Assembly (NCBI RefSeq): GCF_000173075.1
Contig: NZ_ABVL01000007.1
Coordinates: 248,001 to 312,000 of the forward strand
DNA: 64,000 nucleotides
Direction of reading: 5' to 3'
Source: Chthoniobacter flavus Ellin428
GTDB lineage: Bacteria > Verrucomicrobiota > Verrucomicrobiia > Chthoniobacterales > Chthoniobacteraceae
Under the pieces are notes generated by a model that was not told where the DNA came from, did no database searches, and was given only the letters and a program-made list of their open reading frames with translations. The translations under genes were made by a program, and so were the position numbers. Below are positions 8,321-15,873 of the stretch, piece by piece (position 1 is the stretch's first letter; the number at the start of each line of letters is the position of its first letter).

Positions 8321-8757
8321 TTAGTTTCTGAGGAGGCGTGGGTCGATTGGAATTCGAGGAAGTGTTCTGCTTGGTCACGTGCAGACTCGGTGGCGTTGGG
8401 ATGGTGTGCAATGGAGGCAAGAAGATCGAGATAGAACTGGCGTCGCTCAGCCGGTAAAGTGCCGTTCAAAATGCGATTGACCATCCAGACGCCATGCGGA
8501 GTCGGGCGGCGCCGCAAAGATGAAGCCAACTCCTCGGTGTAGTCCAAGCGCTCCAGTGTATGAACAAGGGGTCCCGGTGTTCCCAACTCTGCATCGGGGA
8601 AGCGCTCCACGACTGCAAACAACTCGGGGACCGCGCGCTCCGGTTGCGATAGTTCCATCAGCGCCTCAGTCAGTTGGAAAAGTTGGCTCGGCACGTCGTC
8701 GCCGAAATCGTTTTCTTCGAGAGCTCGAAGACCGGAAATGACTTCTTCGTAGGTCAT
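8317..8757 (-). CDS. Hypothetical cassette-encoded protein, largely helical
   Basis: This 146-aa acidic protein starts MTYEEVISGLRALEENDFGDD and is predicted mainly helical, with TPR/HEAT-like spacing of leucines (LFQLTEALMELSQPERAVPELFAVVERFPD). I do not recognise a named family. Its start lies 24 bp from the attC core at 8781. Its last codons run into GTTAGTT (8320-8326), the remnant of its own attC, at the point where the IS110 element begins, so the natural C-terminus may be intact or altered by a few residues. Confidence 0.65.
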   Translation of the reverse strand: MTYEEVISGLRALEENDFGDDVPSQLFQLTEALMELSQPERAVPELFAVVERFPDAELGTPGPLVHTLERLDYTEELASSLRRRPTPHGVWMVNRILNGTLPAERRQFYLDLLASIAHHPNATESARDQAEHFLEFQSTHASSETN

Positions 8758-8780
8758 GAATTCAGGGCGCGCGTGGCGAC

Positions 8781-8913
8781 GCCTAACGACCGCAAGCTCA
8801 GCGACAGCGGAGGGCGGCGCGAGCCATGCGCGGGCGCAGGCGGCTGGGGGCGAAGGTGGTCGGCCGCATGGCTCGTGACGCCCGGAGCTGTTCGCTGCAG
8901 CGCTTGGTTAGCA
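8781..8913. repeat. attC site (133 bp)
   Basis: The left core is GCCTAAC (8781-8787), a perfect integrase core on the cassette strand. The right core GTTAGCA (8907-8913) is degenerate, as R'' cores often are. The arms pair well: GCTCAGCGACAGC against the complement of GCTGTTCGCTGCAGC, leaving one extra G and one extra A, and CGAGCCATGCG recurs inverted in the stem. Extrahelical bases of this kind set strand choice in attC hairpins. Confidence 0.88.
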
Positions 8914-9052
8914 CCCCAACCACGCTGCGCGCGGAGCAATGACGGAAGGAACTGATCCTGTTTCTGGTTCCGTCTCCCCGTTTTCATGGCCGATGCAAGT
9001 TGTTCATAATCAACGCTCCGAATTTCCAGTTCCTGAGGAGGCGCATTTGTGT

Positions 9053-9550
9053 TCACAGGAGCGGAATTTGTATGGGGTCGACGGGAGGGCAAGGAGGAGT
9101 AACTGGATCAAACAATTGCTTCTCGTGGGCAGCAACCGCTTCTGGATCGAACCGCTGAAACAGATTCTCAATGGCTTCCGTGAATGACAATACAGACGTG
9201 GCGATCTCGAGGAATGCATCCGGCGTAGTCGCATATCGGAAGCGAAACCAATCCTGAGGGCTTGAACCGGGTTGCGGCTGAATTCTCGTGCGCAATGGAG
9301 CATCCCACGCTCTAACCTTCTCGCGAGAAGTCAACCGGCCTAAAGTAGTGGTAAAATCTTCTGGCTTGCATTGGCCAAGCTCAATCACGAATCCACCGCC
9401 ATTACGGTCAAATTGGAATGTAATCAAATCGATCTGATCTCCGCGGTCGCGTCGGAGGTGCGGAAATGAGCCGGCGAAGCCGCGGTTGCGCCAAGCAGGC
9501 AGAACAGCGGCCTTCAGAGCTGCGATCATCTGGTTACGCGCGTCAGACAC
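9053..9550 (-). CDS. DUF4304-like cassette protein
   Basis: This 165-aa protein has the layout of DUF4304: an N-terminal helix with ALKAAVLPAWRNRGFAGSFPHLRRDRGDQ, then strands DLITFQFDRNGGGFVIELGQC. A C-terminal helical part (FLEIATSVLSFTEAIENLFQRF) follows. The function of this family is unknown, and members are often found in cassette arrays and toxin-immunity contexts. It begins 17 bp from the attC core at 9567. About 140 bp separate its stop from the attC right core at 8913. Confidence 0.65.
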   Translation of the reverse strand: MSDARNQMIAALKAAVLPAWRNRGFAGSFPHLRRDRGDQIDLITFQFDRNGGGFVIELGQCKPEDFTTTLGRLTSREKVRAWDAPLRTRIQPQPGSSPQDWFRFRYATTPDAFLEIATSVLSFTEAIENLFQRFDPEAVAAHEKQLFDPVTPPCPPVDPIQIPLL

Positions 9551-9566
9551 GAGAAAAGGGGAAAAC

Positions 9567-9657
9567 GCCTAACGCCCCCAAGCTCAGCGACGGGCCCGTA
9601 GGCGCGCCGAACGCAGGAGCGAGTTCCCGGCCCGTTCGCTGCAGCGCTTGGTTAGGC
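9567..9657. repeat. attC site (91 bp)
   Basis: Perfect terminal cores GCCTAAC (9567-9573) and GTTAGGC (9651-9657). The arm AGCTCAGCGACGGGCC pairs with the complement of GGCCCGTTCGCTGCAGC, leaving an extra G and an extra A unpaired. This is the shortest canonical attC of the array and has the same arms as 9931 and 8781. Confidence 0.9.
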
Positions 9658-9701
9658 GATTTGATTTCGTGAGCGGAATCGCGCATGGAAAAGAGAGAAG
9701 C

Positions 9702-9923
9702 TTAGTCGCTGAGCTCAGCGAGAATAGTCAGGTGCTTTCGGTTCCGCGAACAGAAAACGCCTGGATGAACCTTGTGCTTGTTCGCCTCTTCGTGAGTAAG
9801 GGCGATGATAAGCGGAGAGTGGCACCAACGGCAGAGCAGTTCCTCGCCTCGCTTGTGCAACTCAATGATGCTCACAATGCTGTGTTGCTTCGAATCGTAG
9901 ATGACAGTTTTGCGCTCACGCAT
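9702..9923 (-). CDS. 73-aa cassette protein with possible zinc-binding cysteines
   Basis: This small protein (MRERKTVIYDSKQHSIVSIIELHKRGEEL...) carries CRWC near residue 31 and a further cysteine in GVFCSRNRKH, suggesting a small zinc-ribbon-like fold, but one ligand pair is incomplete. Its ATG is 8 bp from the attC core at 9931 and its stop is 45 bp before the core at 9657, exactly the spacing expected of a minimal gene cassette. The function is unknown. A longer ORF on the opposite strand reads through the attC and is a shadow. Confidence 0.65.
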   Translation of the reverse strand: MRERKTVIYDSKQHSIVSIIELHKRGEELLCRWCHSPLIIALTHEEANKHKVHPGVFCSRNRKHLTILAELSD

Positions 9924-9930
9924 GGCAGTC

Positions 9931-10054
9931 GCCTAACGCCCCCAAGCTCAGCGACCGCGGAGCACGGCGCGGCGGCTGCACCGTGGGGGAAAGGCGGAGG
10001 CCGGAAGCAGCCGCCGTGACGTGCGGAGCGGTTCGCTGCAGCGCATGGTTAGGC
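9931..10054. repeat. attC site of the first cassette (124 bp)
   Basis: Perfect cores GCCTAAC (9931-9937) and GTTAGGC (10048-10054). The inner arm AGCTCAGCGACCG pairs with the complement of CGGTTCGCTGCAGC, leaving the extra G and A characteristic of attC, and the centre GGCGGCTGC pairs with GCAGCCGCC. The stop codon (TAA) of the ferredoxin ORF lies inside the right core, as in many cassettes. Confidence 0.92.
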
Positions 10055-10456
10055 ATTGCGGTCATTGCGGAAAATGCGTTGAAAAAAGCGGACCAAAAAG
10101 TTTGGACGGCGCTTGCAACACGAGCCGTTCTTGAAGTCGAGGAAGCGTTCGTGTGCGGCGCGTCCTTCGGGCGTGAGGTAGTAAGGTGTGTCTGCGGGAA
10201 TCGCTTGCCAGTCGAACGTGTCGCCGTCGCCGTGGATGGTAGAAACGCAGCAACCCTCGACACACTCGCGCACCAATGACTCCTCCTTGGCCGTCTCCGG
10301 TTGCTTGCGGACATAGGAATAGCCGCCGGGCGCATGGCGGGCGAAGACCGTGGGTGCCGTCTCGCGGCAGAGGTCGCAGTCCATGCACTGGTCAGACACA
10401 TAATACTTGCCGGGGACGTTCTCAGGTGCTCGGTGCTGGAAGTCATCGCGTGGCAT
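10049..10456 (-). CDS. 4Fe-4S ferredoxin, first gene cassette
   Basis: This 135-aa protein has a single cluster motif CMDCDLCRETAPTVF (CxxCxxC) near residues 24-30 and a distal cysteine group CVEGCCV that can supply the fourth ligand. This matches small [4Fe-4S] ferredoxins with a C-terminal extension (ADTPYYLTPEGRAAHERFL, then a basic RRPNFLVRFFQRIFR tail). It would carry single electrons to an unknown partner. It is the integrase-proximal cassette, so it should be the most recently inserted and the best expressed from a cassette promoter. Start ATG at 10456, 45 bp from the attI-side core. Confidence 0.8.
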   Translation of the reverse strand: MPRDDFQHRAPENVPGKYYVSDQCMDCDLCRETAPTVFARHAPGGYSYVRKQPETAKEESLVRECVEGCCVSTIHGDGDTFDWQAIPADTPYYLTPEGRAAHERFLDFKNGSCCKRRPNFLVRFFQRIFRNDRNA

Positions 10457-10689
10457 TCAAAGTGTTTGTTGGACTATCGTTCAAACGAGACGGTAGCGAC
10501 GCCTAACATGGTATTAGACCGACAGATGAGGGAGGTGAAAATCGGCATATTCTTTGAGGTCGAGGAGCCAATGGGCCGAGGATAGCGCCGGATGCTTCTT
10601 TCCTGGCAAGAGAAAAAGGAGGGATTTCAGGCTTGCTCGTCGACGGGGTGCGGTCGGAGTATGGCGGCTGCACATTTTGTTTCTATCAT
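10457..10689. promoter_or_regulatory. attI recombination region between integrase and first cassette
   Basis: GCCTAAC at 10501-10507, read on the cassette strand as GTTAGGC, is the junction core between attI and the first cassette. The attI site should extend from here toward the integrase. The cassette promoter and the integrase promoter should lie in or near this interval in opposite directions. I found only weak sigma70-like hexamers on the minus strand (TTGGCT, 16 bp, TATGCC) and do not claim them as Pc. Confidence 0.6.
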
Positions 10690-11694
10690 ATGCCGACTGA
10701 CTCCGCTTCCCCGCCGTCCGCTGCCGGGGAAGGGCGCGGGCCCCGGCGATTGGAGGAGCGGTTGCGCGAGGCTTGCCGGCTGCGGCACTACTCCTTGCGC
10801 ACGGAGGAGGCTTACTGGATGTGGGTGCGGCGGTTCATCCTGTTCCACGCCAAACGGCATCCCAAGGAGATGGGGGCGCCGGAGATTACCGAGTTTCTGA
10901 CGGACCTGGCGGTGCGGCACGATGTGGCGCCGAGCACGCAGATGCAGGCGCTCAATGGGCTGGTCTTTCTCTACAAGCAGGTGCTGGGACGTGATCCGGG
11001 CGAGTTTGCCGGGCTGGTGCGGGCGCAGCGTACGCGCAAGGTGCCGGTGGTGCTGGCGGTGAAGGAGATGCGCCGGTTGCTGATGGAACTGGAGGGGACG
11101 GCGTTGCTCATGGCGCAACTGCTTTACGGGGCAGGCTTGCGGATGATCGAGTGTGTGCGGTTGCGGGTGAAGGATGTGGATTTTGCGCGCGGGGTGCTGA
11201 CGCTGCAGGAGACAAAGGGAGGGCAGGGGCGGGTGACGATGTTGCCGGAGACGGCGCGGGAGGGGCTGAAGCGGCAATTGGCCAAGGCTCGTGCGCTCCA
11301 TGAAGCGGATCGAGCTGCGGGGGCGAATGGGGTGATTTTGCCGCATGCGCTGGGGGAGAAGTTGCGGCATGCGGCGACGGCGTGGCATTGGTTCTGGGTG
11401 TTTCCTTCGCCGGTGGAGTCGCGCGATCCGCGGTCGGATGTGGTGCGGCGGCATCATGTGCATGAGGATTCGCTGCAGCGTGCGTTGAAGGCGGCAGCGA
11501 GCCGGGCGGGGATTGCGAAGCCGGTGACTCCGCATGTGTTGCGGCACAGTTTCGCCACGCATTTGCTGGAGAAGGGGCAGGACATCCGCACGGTGCAGGA
11601 GCTGCTCGGGCACAAGGATGTGGCGACGACGATGATTTATACCCATGTGCTGAATCGGCCAGGGATGGGGGTGGCGAGTCCGCTGGATGGGTAA
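10690..11694 (+). CDS. intI: Integron integrase (IntI-type tyrosine recombinase)
   Basis: This 334-aa tyrosine recombinase carries the catalytic set: Arg151 (GAGLRMIECVRL), His282 and Arg285 (TPHVLRHSFATH), His308 (LLGHKDVATT) and Tyr317 (MIYTHV). The C-terminal TPHVLRHSFATHLLE...RPGMGVASPLDG is typical of IntI. Between the R and HxxR boxes is the extra IntI-specific segment (about 218-256) with WHWFWVFPS and SRDPRSDVVRRHH, which separates IntI from XerC/D. The gene diverges from the cassettes, the classical integron arrangement. The frame is open back to a TTG at 10633, but homology suggests the ATG at 10690. The gene looks intact. Confidence 0.93.
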   Translation: MPTDSASPPSAAGEGRGPRRLEERLREACRLRHYSLRTEEAYWMWVRRFILFHAKRHPKEMGAPEITEFLTDLAVRHDVAPSTQMQALNGLVFLYKQVLGRDPGEFAGLVRAQRTRKVPVVLAVKEMRRLLMELEGTALLMAQLLYGAGLRMIECVRLRVKDVDFARGVLTLQETKGGQGRVTMLPETAREGLKRQLAKARALHEADRAAGANGVILPHALGEKLRHAATAWHWFWVFPSPVESRDPRSDVVRRHHVHEDSLQRALKAAASRAGIAKPVTPHVLRHSFATHLLEKGQDIRTVQELLGHKDVATTMIYTHVLNRPGMGVASPLDG

Positions 11695-11922
11695 ATGGGT
11701 GAGTTCCAGAGTGATCCTGCTTGAAAACGGGCGATTGCCCGGCCAGTTTAGGACCCGGTCCAGGCGTTCCTGGCTGGTCTCAGCATGAGCAGGCGAATGT
11801 CCATTGGACGCCGGGCGTCCGATGGGGGATACTCTTTTTCCAAAGATATCCCTTGCCATCCCTTGCCTCCGCGCTTAAACAGCTCGCCCATTTTCTTTCT
11901 GCCAGAATACACCGCCTAAACT

Positions 11923-12648
11923 ATGTCCACTGAACTGATGACCGAACTTCTCGAAGCGGGTGTCCACTTTGGTCACCAGACCAAACGCTGGAACCCGAAG
12001 ATGAAGCCGTACATTTTCGAGAAGCGCAATGCCATCTACATCATCAACCTCGGCAAGACCGTCGAGCAGTTGAGCGAGGCGACGGATTTTCTGAGCACCG
12101 TGGCGCAGCGCAATGGCAAGGTCCTCTTCGTCGGCTGCAAGAAGCAGGCGCAGGAAGCGATCAAGGAAGCGGCCATCGCCAGCGGTCAATTTTATGTCAA
12201 CCAGCGCTGGCTGGGGGGCACGCTCACGAACCTCGCGACGATCCGCAAGAGCATCGCTCGCATGAAGTACATCGAGAATCTCGAGAAGCAGAGCGAGTAC
12301 AGCAAGATGGGCAAGCAGGAAATCGCCGCGGTGAAGCGCGAGGGTGAAAAGCTCAAGCGCAACCTCGAGGGCATCCGCGACATGGAGAAGCTGCCGGACG
12401 CGATCGTGGTCATCGACACGACCCGCGAAGCCATTGCCGTTGCCGAAGCCAAACGTCTCAAGATCCCGACGGTCGCGATCGTTGACACGAACGCCGATCC
12501 GGAGCTGATCAGCTACCCGATCGCCGGCAACGACGACGCCATTCGCGCGATCCGTATCGTTCTGCAGAAGCTGGTGGACTCGATGGTGTCCGCGCAGACC
12601 GGTCGCACGAAGAAGGACCAGGAAGCCCTGGCCGGCGTCAGCGAGTAA
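11923..12648 (+). CDS. rpsB: 30S ribosomal protein S2
   Basis: This 241-aa protein matches S2: LLEAGVHFGHQTKRWNPKMKPYIF at the N-terminus, GQFYVNQRWLGGTLTNLATI in the middle, and PDAIVVIDTTREAIAVAEAKRL followed by PTVAIVDTNADP. It is an assembly protein of the small ribosomal subunit. It starts an rpsB-tsf operon as in most bacteria. The 228 bp between the integrase and this gene should hold the operon promoter, but I could not identify one confidently. Confidence 0.98.
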   Translation: MSTELMTELLEAGVHFGHQTKRWNPKMKPYIFEKRNAIYIINLGKTVEQLSEATDFLSTVAQRNGKVLFVGCKKQAQEAIKEAAIASGQFYVNQRWLGGTLTNLATIRKSIARMKYIENLEKQSEYSKMGKQEIAAVKREGEKLKRNLEGIRDMEKLPDAIVVIDTTREAIAVAEAKRLKIPTVAIVDTNADPELISYPIAGNDDAIRAIRIVLQKLVDSMVSAQTGRTKKDQEALAGVSE

Positions 12649-12667
12649 CACGCGCCGCTTCGCGGCG

Positions 12668-12760
12668 AGTTGATAGTTGAGAGTGGATAGTCGGTTTCTC
12701 GACTGCAACGCGTCCGCTCCACCCCGCGTGGCTATCAACTATTAACCCTCAACTATCCAC
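12668..12760. repeat. Inverted repeat of TTGATAGTTGA-type words between rpsB and tsf
   Basis: GTTGATAGTTGAGAGTGGATAG (12669-12690, written here only as a pattern) is answered about 40 bp on by its near-complement CTATCAACTATTAACCCTC... (12732-12760). The arms are built from repeated short TTGA/TCAA words. Similar but not identical elements occur at 21840-22013 and elsewhere in the window. Confidence 0.7.
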
Positions 12761-12775
12761 TTTTCTCTACTTCCT

Positions 12776-13624
12776 ATGAGCACTGCCACTGTTATCGATG
12801 CCCAACTCGTCAAGACCCTGCGCGAAAAGACCAACGCGGGCCTGATGGAATGCAAGAAAGCCCTCGCCGAGACGAATGGCGATGTGGAAGCGGCGGTCGA
12901 CGTGCTCCGCAAGAAGGGCACTATCAAGGCGGGCGAAAAGTCCGATCGTGAAGCCAAGGAAGGCGTCATCGCGCAGGCCATCCTGCCGGGGGCCAAGGTT
13001 GGCGTGCTGGTCGAGGTCAATTGCGAGACCGACTTCGTCGCCAAGAACGACAGCTTCAAGGCTTTCACGGATGATATCGCGAAGAAGATCGCCCTCGATC
13101 CCAAGACGGATCTCGAAGCCGACCGCATCGAAGCCTTTCAAAAGCTGAAGGAAAATCTCGTCATCCGCCGCCATGAGCGCGTGGAAGTCACGGGTCCTGG
13201 CGCCGTGGCCGCTTACATTCACACCGGCGGCAAAGTCGGTGTGCTCGTGGAAGTCGGCGCGAAGAAGGAAGAGACCTCCACGACCGAGATCTTCAAGCAA
13301 CTCGTGCGCGACATCACGCTGCAGATCGCCGCAGCTCATCCGATCAGCGTGGACCGCACCTCGGTGCCGGCGGCTACGGTGGAGCGCGAGCGCGCCATTT
13401 ACGTGGAGCAGGTTCCGGCCGGCAAACCGGCGAACATCGTCGAGAACATCGTCAAAGGTAAGCTCGACAAGTTCTTCAGCACGGTCTGCCTCGTCGACCA
13501 AGCGTTCATCAAGAACCCCGACCAGACGATCACTCAGCTGGTGGCCGAGAAGAGCAAGGAGCTCGGGGACGAACTCGTCATCCGCCGCTTCCTCCGCTTT
13601 TCGGTGGGCGAGCAGATCGCCTAA
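12776..13624 (+). CDS. tsf: Elongation factor Ts
   Basis: This 282-aa protein is the GDP-GTP exchange factor for EF-Tu. The N-terminal UBA-like domain (VKTLREKTNAGLMECKKAL) and the core signatures VEVNCETDFVAKND and the second-domain VLVEVGAKKEET are plain. The C-terminal domain closes with FSTVCLVDQAFIKNPDQTI. It follows rpsB after a 127-bp gap holding an inverted repeat, and a strong terminator follows it. Confidence 0.98.
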   Translation: MSTATVIDAQLVKTLREKTNAGLMECKKALAETNGDVEAAVDVLRKKGTIKAGEKSDREAKEGVIAQAILPGAKVGVLVEVNCETDFVAKNDSFKAFTDDIAKKIALDPKTDLEADRIEAFQKLKENLVIRRHERVEVTGPGAVAAYIHTGGKVGVLVEVGAKKEETSTTEIFKQLVRDITLQIAAAHPISVDRTSVPAATVERERAIYVEQVPAGKPANIVENIVKGKLDKFFSTVCLVDQAFIKNPDQTITQLVAEKSKELGDELVIRRFLRFSVGEQIA

Positions 13625-13648
13625 GGCATAGAAAGAAATTCTCAATCC

Positions 13649-13685
13649 GGGCGCAGGTCGCAAGACCCTGCGCCCGTTTCTGTTT
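13649..13685 (+). terminator. Rho-independent terminator of rpsB-tsf
   Basis: A 9-bp perfect stem GGGCGCAGG / CCTGCGCCC (13649-13657 and 13667-13675) with a 9-nt loop is followed by GTTTCTGTTT. It lies 25 bp after the tsf stop. Confidence 0.85.
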
Positions 13686-13721
13686 CCGAGACATGCGCTT
13701 ATCGGCATTTTTGCGTACTCG

Positions 13722-15458
13722 ATGCGCCCGGAGGCAGCTCGCTGGACGATTCCAGAACGAATGAAGGCCCGTCGCGTCACCATCCTGCGCAAGGGATTAC
13801 TGGTGCTCGCCTTACCGCTGGTCTACCAGGCGCTCTTCATAGGCCTGCTGCTCAAGCGTCAGAATGATCTAAGCCATGCCCAGCACTGGGCGATGCACAC
13901 CAAGGACGTGATCGAAGAGACGGAATACATCTTCCGGATGCTGGTCGCGACCCAGAGCAACCTGCGGGGTTATCTGCTCACGGGAAAGGACACTTTCCCG
14001 GCGGAGATTGCTCGGGACGATGGGGTGCTGGACGCAGCGTTCACCGAGCTAAAGGTCATGATCCAGGACAACCCTGAACAGCAGGTGCGCTTTCAGCAGA
14101 TCCTGGAAAGCGCGCAAGCCCGGCGGGATTACCAGCACAAGGTGTTGCAGATGATCCGGAAGGACGGGATGGCCGGCGCGCTGGACGAGATCAAGGGTTT
14201 GAAGGGCAAACAGTTGATGGATGACCTGCGGACCTCGATCGAGAATTTCCGCGCCGCCGAGGAGAAGCTCGATACGGCGCGATTGGATGCGTTGAATCAA
14301 TCGACCACGACACAGAATTGGCTGCTCATCGGGGGATTGGCTCTCAACGTCGGCATTGGGGCGGTGGCGGCGATGATGTTCAGTCGCGAGATCGCCAGCC
14401 GCATCGAAGTGGTGACGCAGAATACCCGGCGGATCACCAATGGAGAGACACTGCCGTCGCTCGTGCCGGGTTCGGACGAGATCCGCGAATTGGACGAGCA
14501 GTTCCATCTTCTCGCGGACCACCTTCGTTCGGCCAAGCAGCGCGAGCGTGTTTACCAGGAAGCGCTCGAGCGCCGCGCCGCGGATCTGACCCGGGCGAAT
14601 CGCGATCTCGAGCAAAAGAACCAGGAGATCGAGATGTTCGTCTACAGTGTCTCGCACGATCTGCGCTCGCCGTTGGTGAACCTGCAGGGCTTCAGCAACG
14701 AGCTGGCCCTGGCGCGGGAGGAATTGCAGACGTTGCTGAAGGATGACCTGTCCGCCGAAGACCGCCGGCGCGCGACCTTGCTGGCCGAGCGGGACATGAC
14801 GGAGTCCGTGCATTACATCCAGACAGCGGTGACGCGGCTTTCCAGCATCATCGATGCGTTGCTGCGGCTCTCGCGCGCGGGCCGCGTGGAGTATCATCCG
14901 AAGATGGTGGAGCTGAAGCCGGTGATTCAACGCATCGTCGAAGCGATGCGTGGAACGATTGACCAGCACGAGGCGGAAGTCGCGGTGCTCGATCTGCCGG
15001 CGGTGTGGGGTGATCCGACCGCGCTCGAGCAGATTTTTGCCAATCTCATCGGCAACGCGATCAACTATCTGTCGCCCGAACGACCGGGCCGAATCGAGAT
15101 CGGCAGTGTCACGCGCGAGGCCGAGGGTGTGGACAAGCCGCTGACCTATTACGTGAAGGACAATGGGCTCGGCATCGCCGAGAAATACCTCGGCAAGGTC
15201 TTCGCCATCTTCCAGCGTCTCCACGGCGATGTGGCCAAGGGAGAAGGCGTCGGCCTGGCCTTGGTGCGCCGCGTCGTGGAACGGCACGGTGGCAAGGTAT
15301 GGGTGGAATCCACCGAGGGTGTCGGCTCCACTTTTTTCGTCGCTTTCCCATCCGATCCGCGGCATTCGCCATTGCCGGGGGTTGCCCCGCGCAAGGAACG
15401 GATTAACGTTTCCATTCCGCAGCATGACCACACAACCAGTCACTATTTTGCTCGCTGA
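13722..15458 (+). CDS. Membrane sensor histidine kinase with CHASE3-like sensor
   Basis: This 578-aa kinase has a transmembrane segment at about 24-44 and a periplasmic helical CHASE3-like domain to about 195 (MLVATQSNLRGYLLTGKD is typical). A second transmembrane segment (201-219), a HAMP linker and coiled coil follow. The phosphoacceptor His312 is in VSHDLRSPL, and the HATPase_c domain has NLIGNAINY and DNGLGIAEKYLGKVF. Overall it resembles phytochrome-like and CHASE3 kinases. Its 3' end overlaps the next response regulator by 35 bp. An alternative start is the ATG at 13761. The signal is unknown. Confidence 0.93.
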   Translation: MRPEAARWTIPERMKARRVTILRKGLLVLALPLVYQALFIGLLLKRQNDLSHAQHWAMHTKDVIEETEYIFRMLVATQSNLRGYLLTGKDTFPAEIARDDGVLDAAFTELKVMIQDNPEQQVRFQQILESAQARRDYQHKVLQMIRKDGMAGALDEIKGLKGKQLMDDLRTSIENFRAAEEKLDTARLDALNQSTTTQNWLLIGGLALNVGIGAVAAMMFSREIASRIEVVTQNTRRITNGETLPSLVPGSDEIRELDEQFHLLADHLRSAKQRERVYQEALERRAADLTRANRDLEQKNQEIEMFVYSVSHDLRSPLVNLQGFSNELALAREELQTLLKDDLSAEDRRRATLLAERDMTESVHYIQTAVTRLSSIIDALLRLSRAGRVEYHPKMVELKPVIQRIVEAMRGTIDQHEAEVAVLDLPAVWGDPTALEQIFANLIGNAINYLSPERPGRIEIGSVTREAEGVDKPLTYYVKDNGLGIAEKYLGKVFAIFQRLHGDVAKGEGVGLALVRRVVERHGGKVWVESTEGVGSTFFVAFPSDPRHSPLPGVAPRKERINVSIPQHDHTTSHYFAR

Positions 15459-15870
15459 AGACGACGACGGGCATGCCCAGCTCGTGCAGCGCAACCTCGA
15501 ACGCGCCGGCTTGCTCAACGGCTTCCTGCGAGTGCACGACGGCCAGGAGCTGCTCGATTGCCTCGCCACACGGGGCGATTCGCATCAGCAGACTCTCGCC
15601 GATGAACTCGTCATCCTCCTCGACATCAACATGCCGCGTATCGACGGCGTGGAGGCGCTTCGCCAGATCAAGGCGAACACCAATACCCACCGCATCCCGG
15701 TCATTATGCTCACCACGACAGATGACCCGCGCGAAATCGACCGCTGCTACGAATTGGGTTGTAATGTCTACATCACGAAGCCGGTCGACTACGAAGGGTT
15801 CATCGATGCCATTCGGCGCCTCGGCTTGTTTCTGCAAATCGTGCAACGTCCGCGCAATAGCGGCTCCTGA
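15424..15870 (+). CDS. Single-domain response regulator (Rcp1-like)
   Basis: This 148-aa stand-alone receiver has the acidic pocket AEDDDGHAQL (residues 11-20), phosphoacceptor Asp67 in ILLDINMPR, Thr in MLTTTDD and Lys in YITKPVD. The insert between the acidic pocket and Asp67 resembles the Rcp1/CheY-like regulators paired with phytochrome-type kinases. There is no output domain. The ATG lies within the end of the kinase gene, so translation is probably coupled, and the hybrid kinase starts 3 bp after its stop. It probably relays phosphate between the two kinases. Confidence 0.93.
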   Translation: MTTQPVTILLAEDDDGHAQLVQRNLERAGLLNGFLRVHDGQELLDCLATRGDSHQQTLADELVILLDINMPRIDGVEALRQIKANTNTHRIPVIMLTTTDDPREIDRCYELGCNVYITKPVDYEGFIDAIRRLGLFLQIVQRPRNSGS

Positions 15871-15873
15871 GCG

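Noticed and set aside
8754..9092. A 112-aa minus-strand protein ending in the attC
   Set aside because: It overlaps the DUF4304-like gene and then translates the attC itself (ALQRTA). It has no independent support.
4980..10510. A CRISPR array
   Set aside because: The repeats are about 90-130 bp, imperfect, individually palindromic and spaced by ORFs, which fits attC sites and not CRISPR repeats.
10627..11859. A 410-aa minus-strand ORF opposite the integrase
   Set aside because: Its composition (His, Pro and Arg rich) is that of an antisense shadow of a GC-rich gene; the plus strand encodes a motif-complete integrase.
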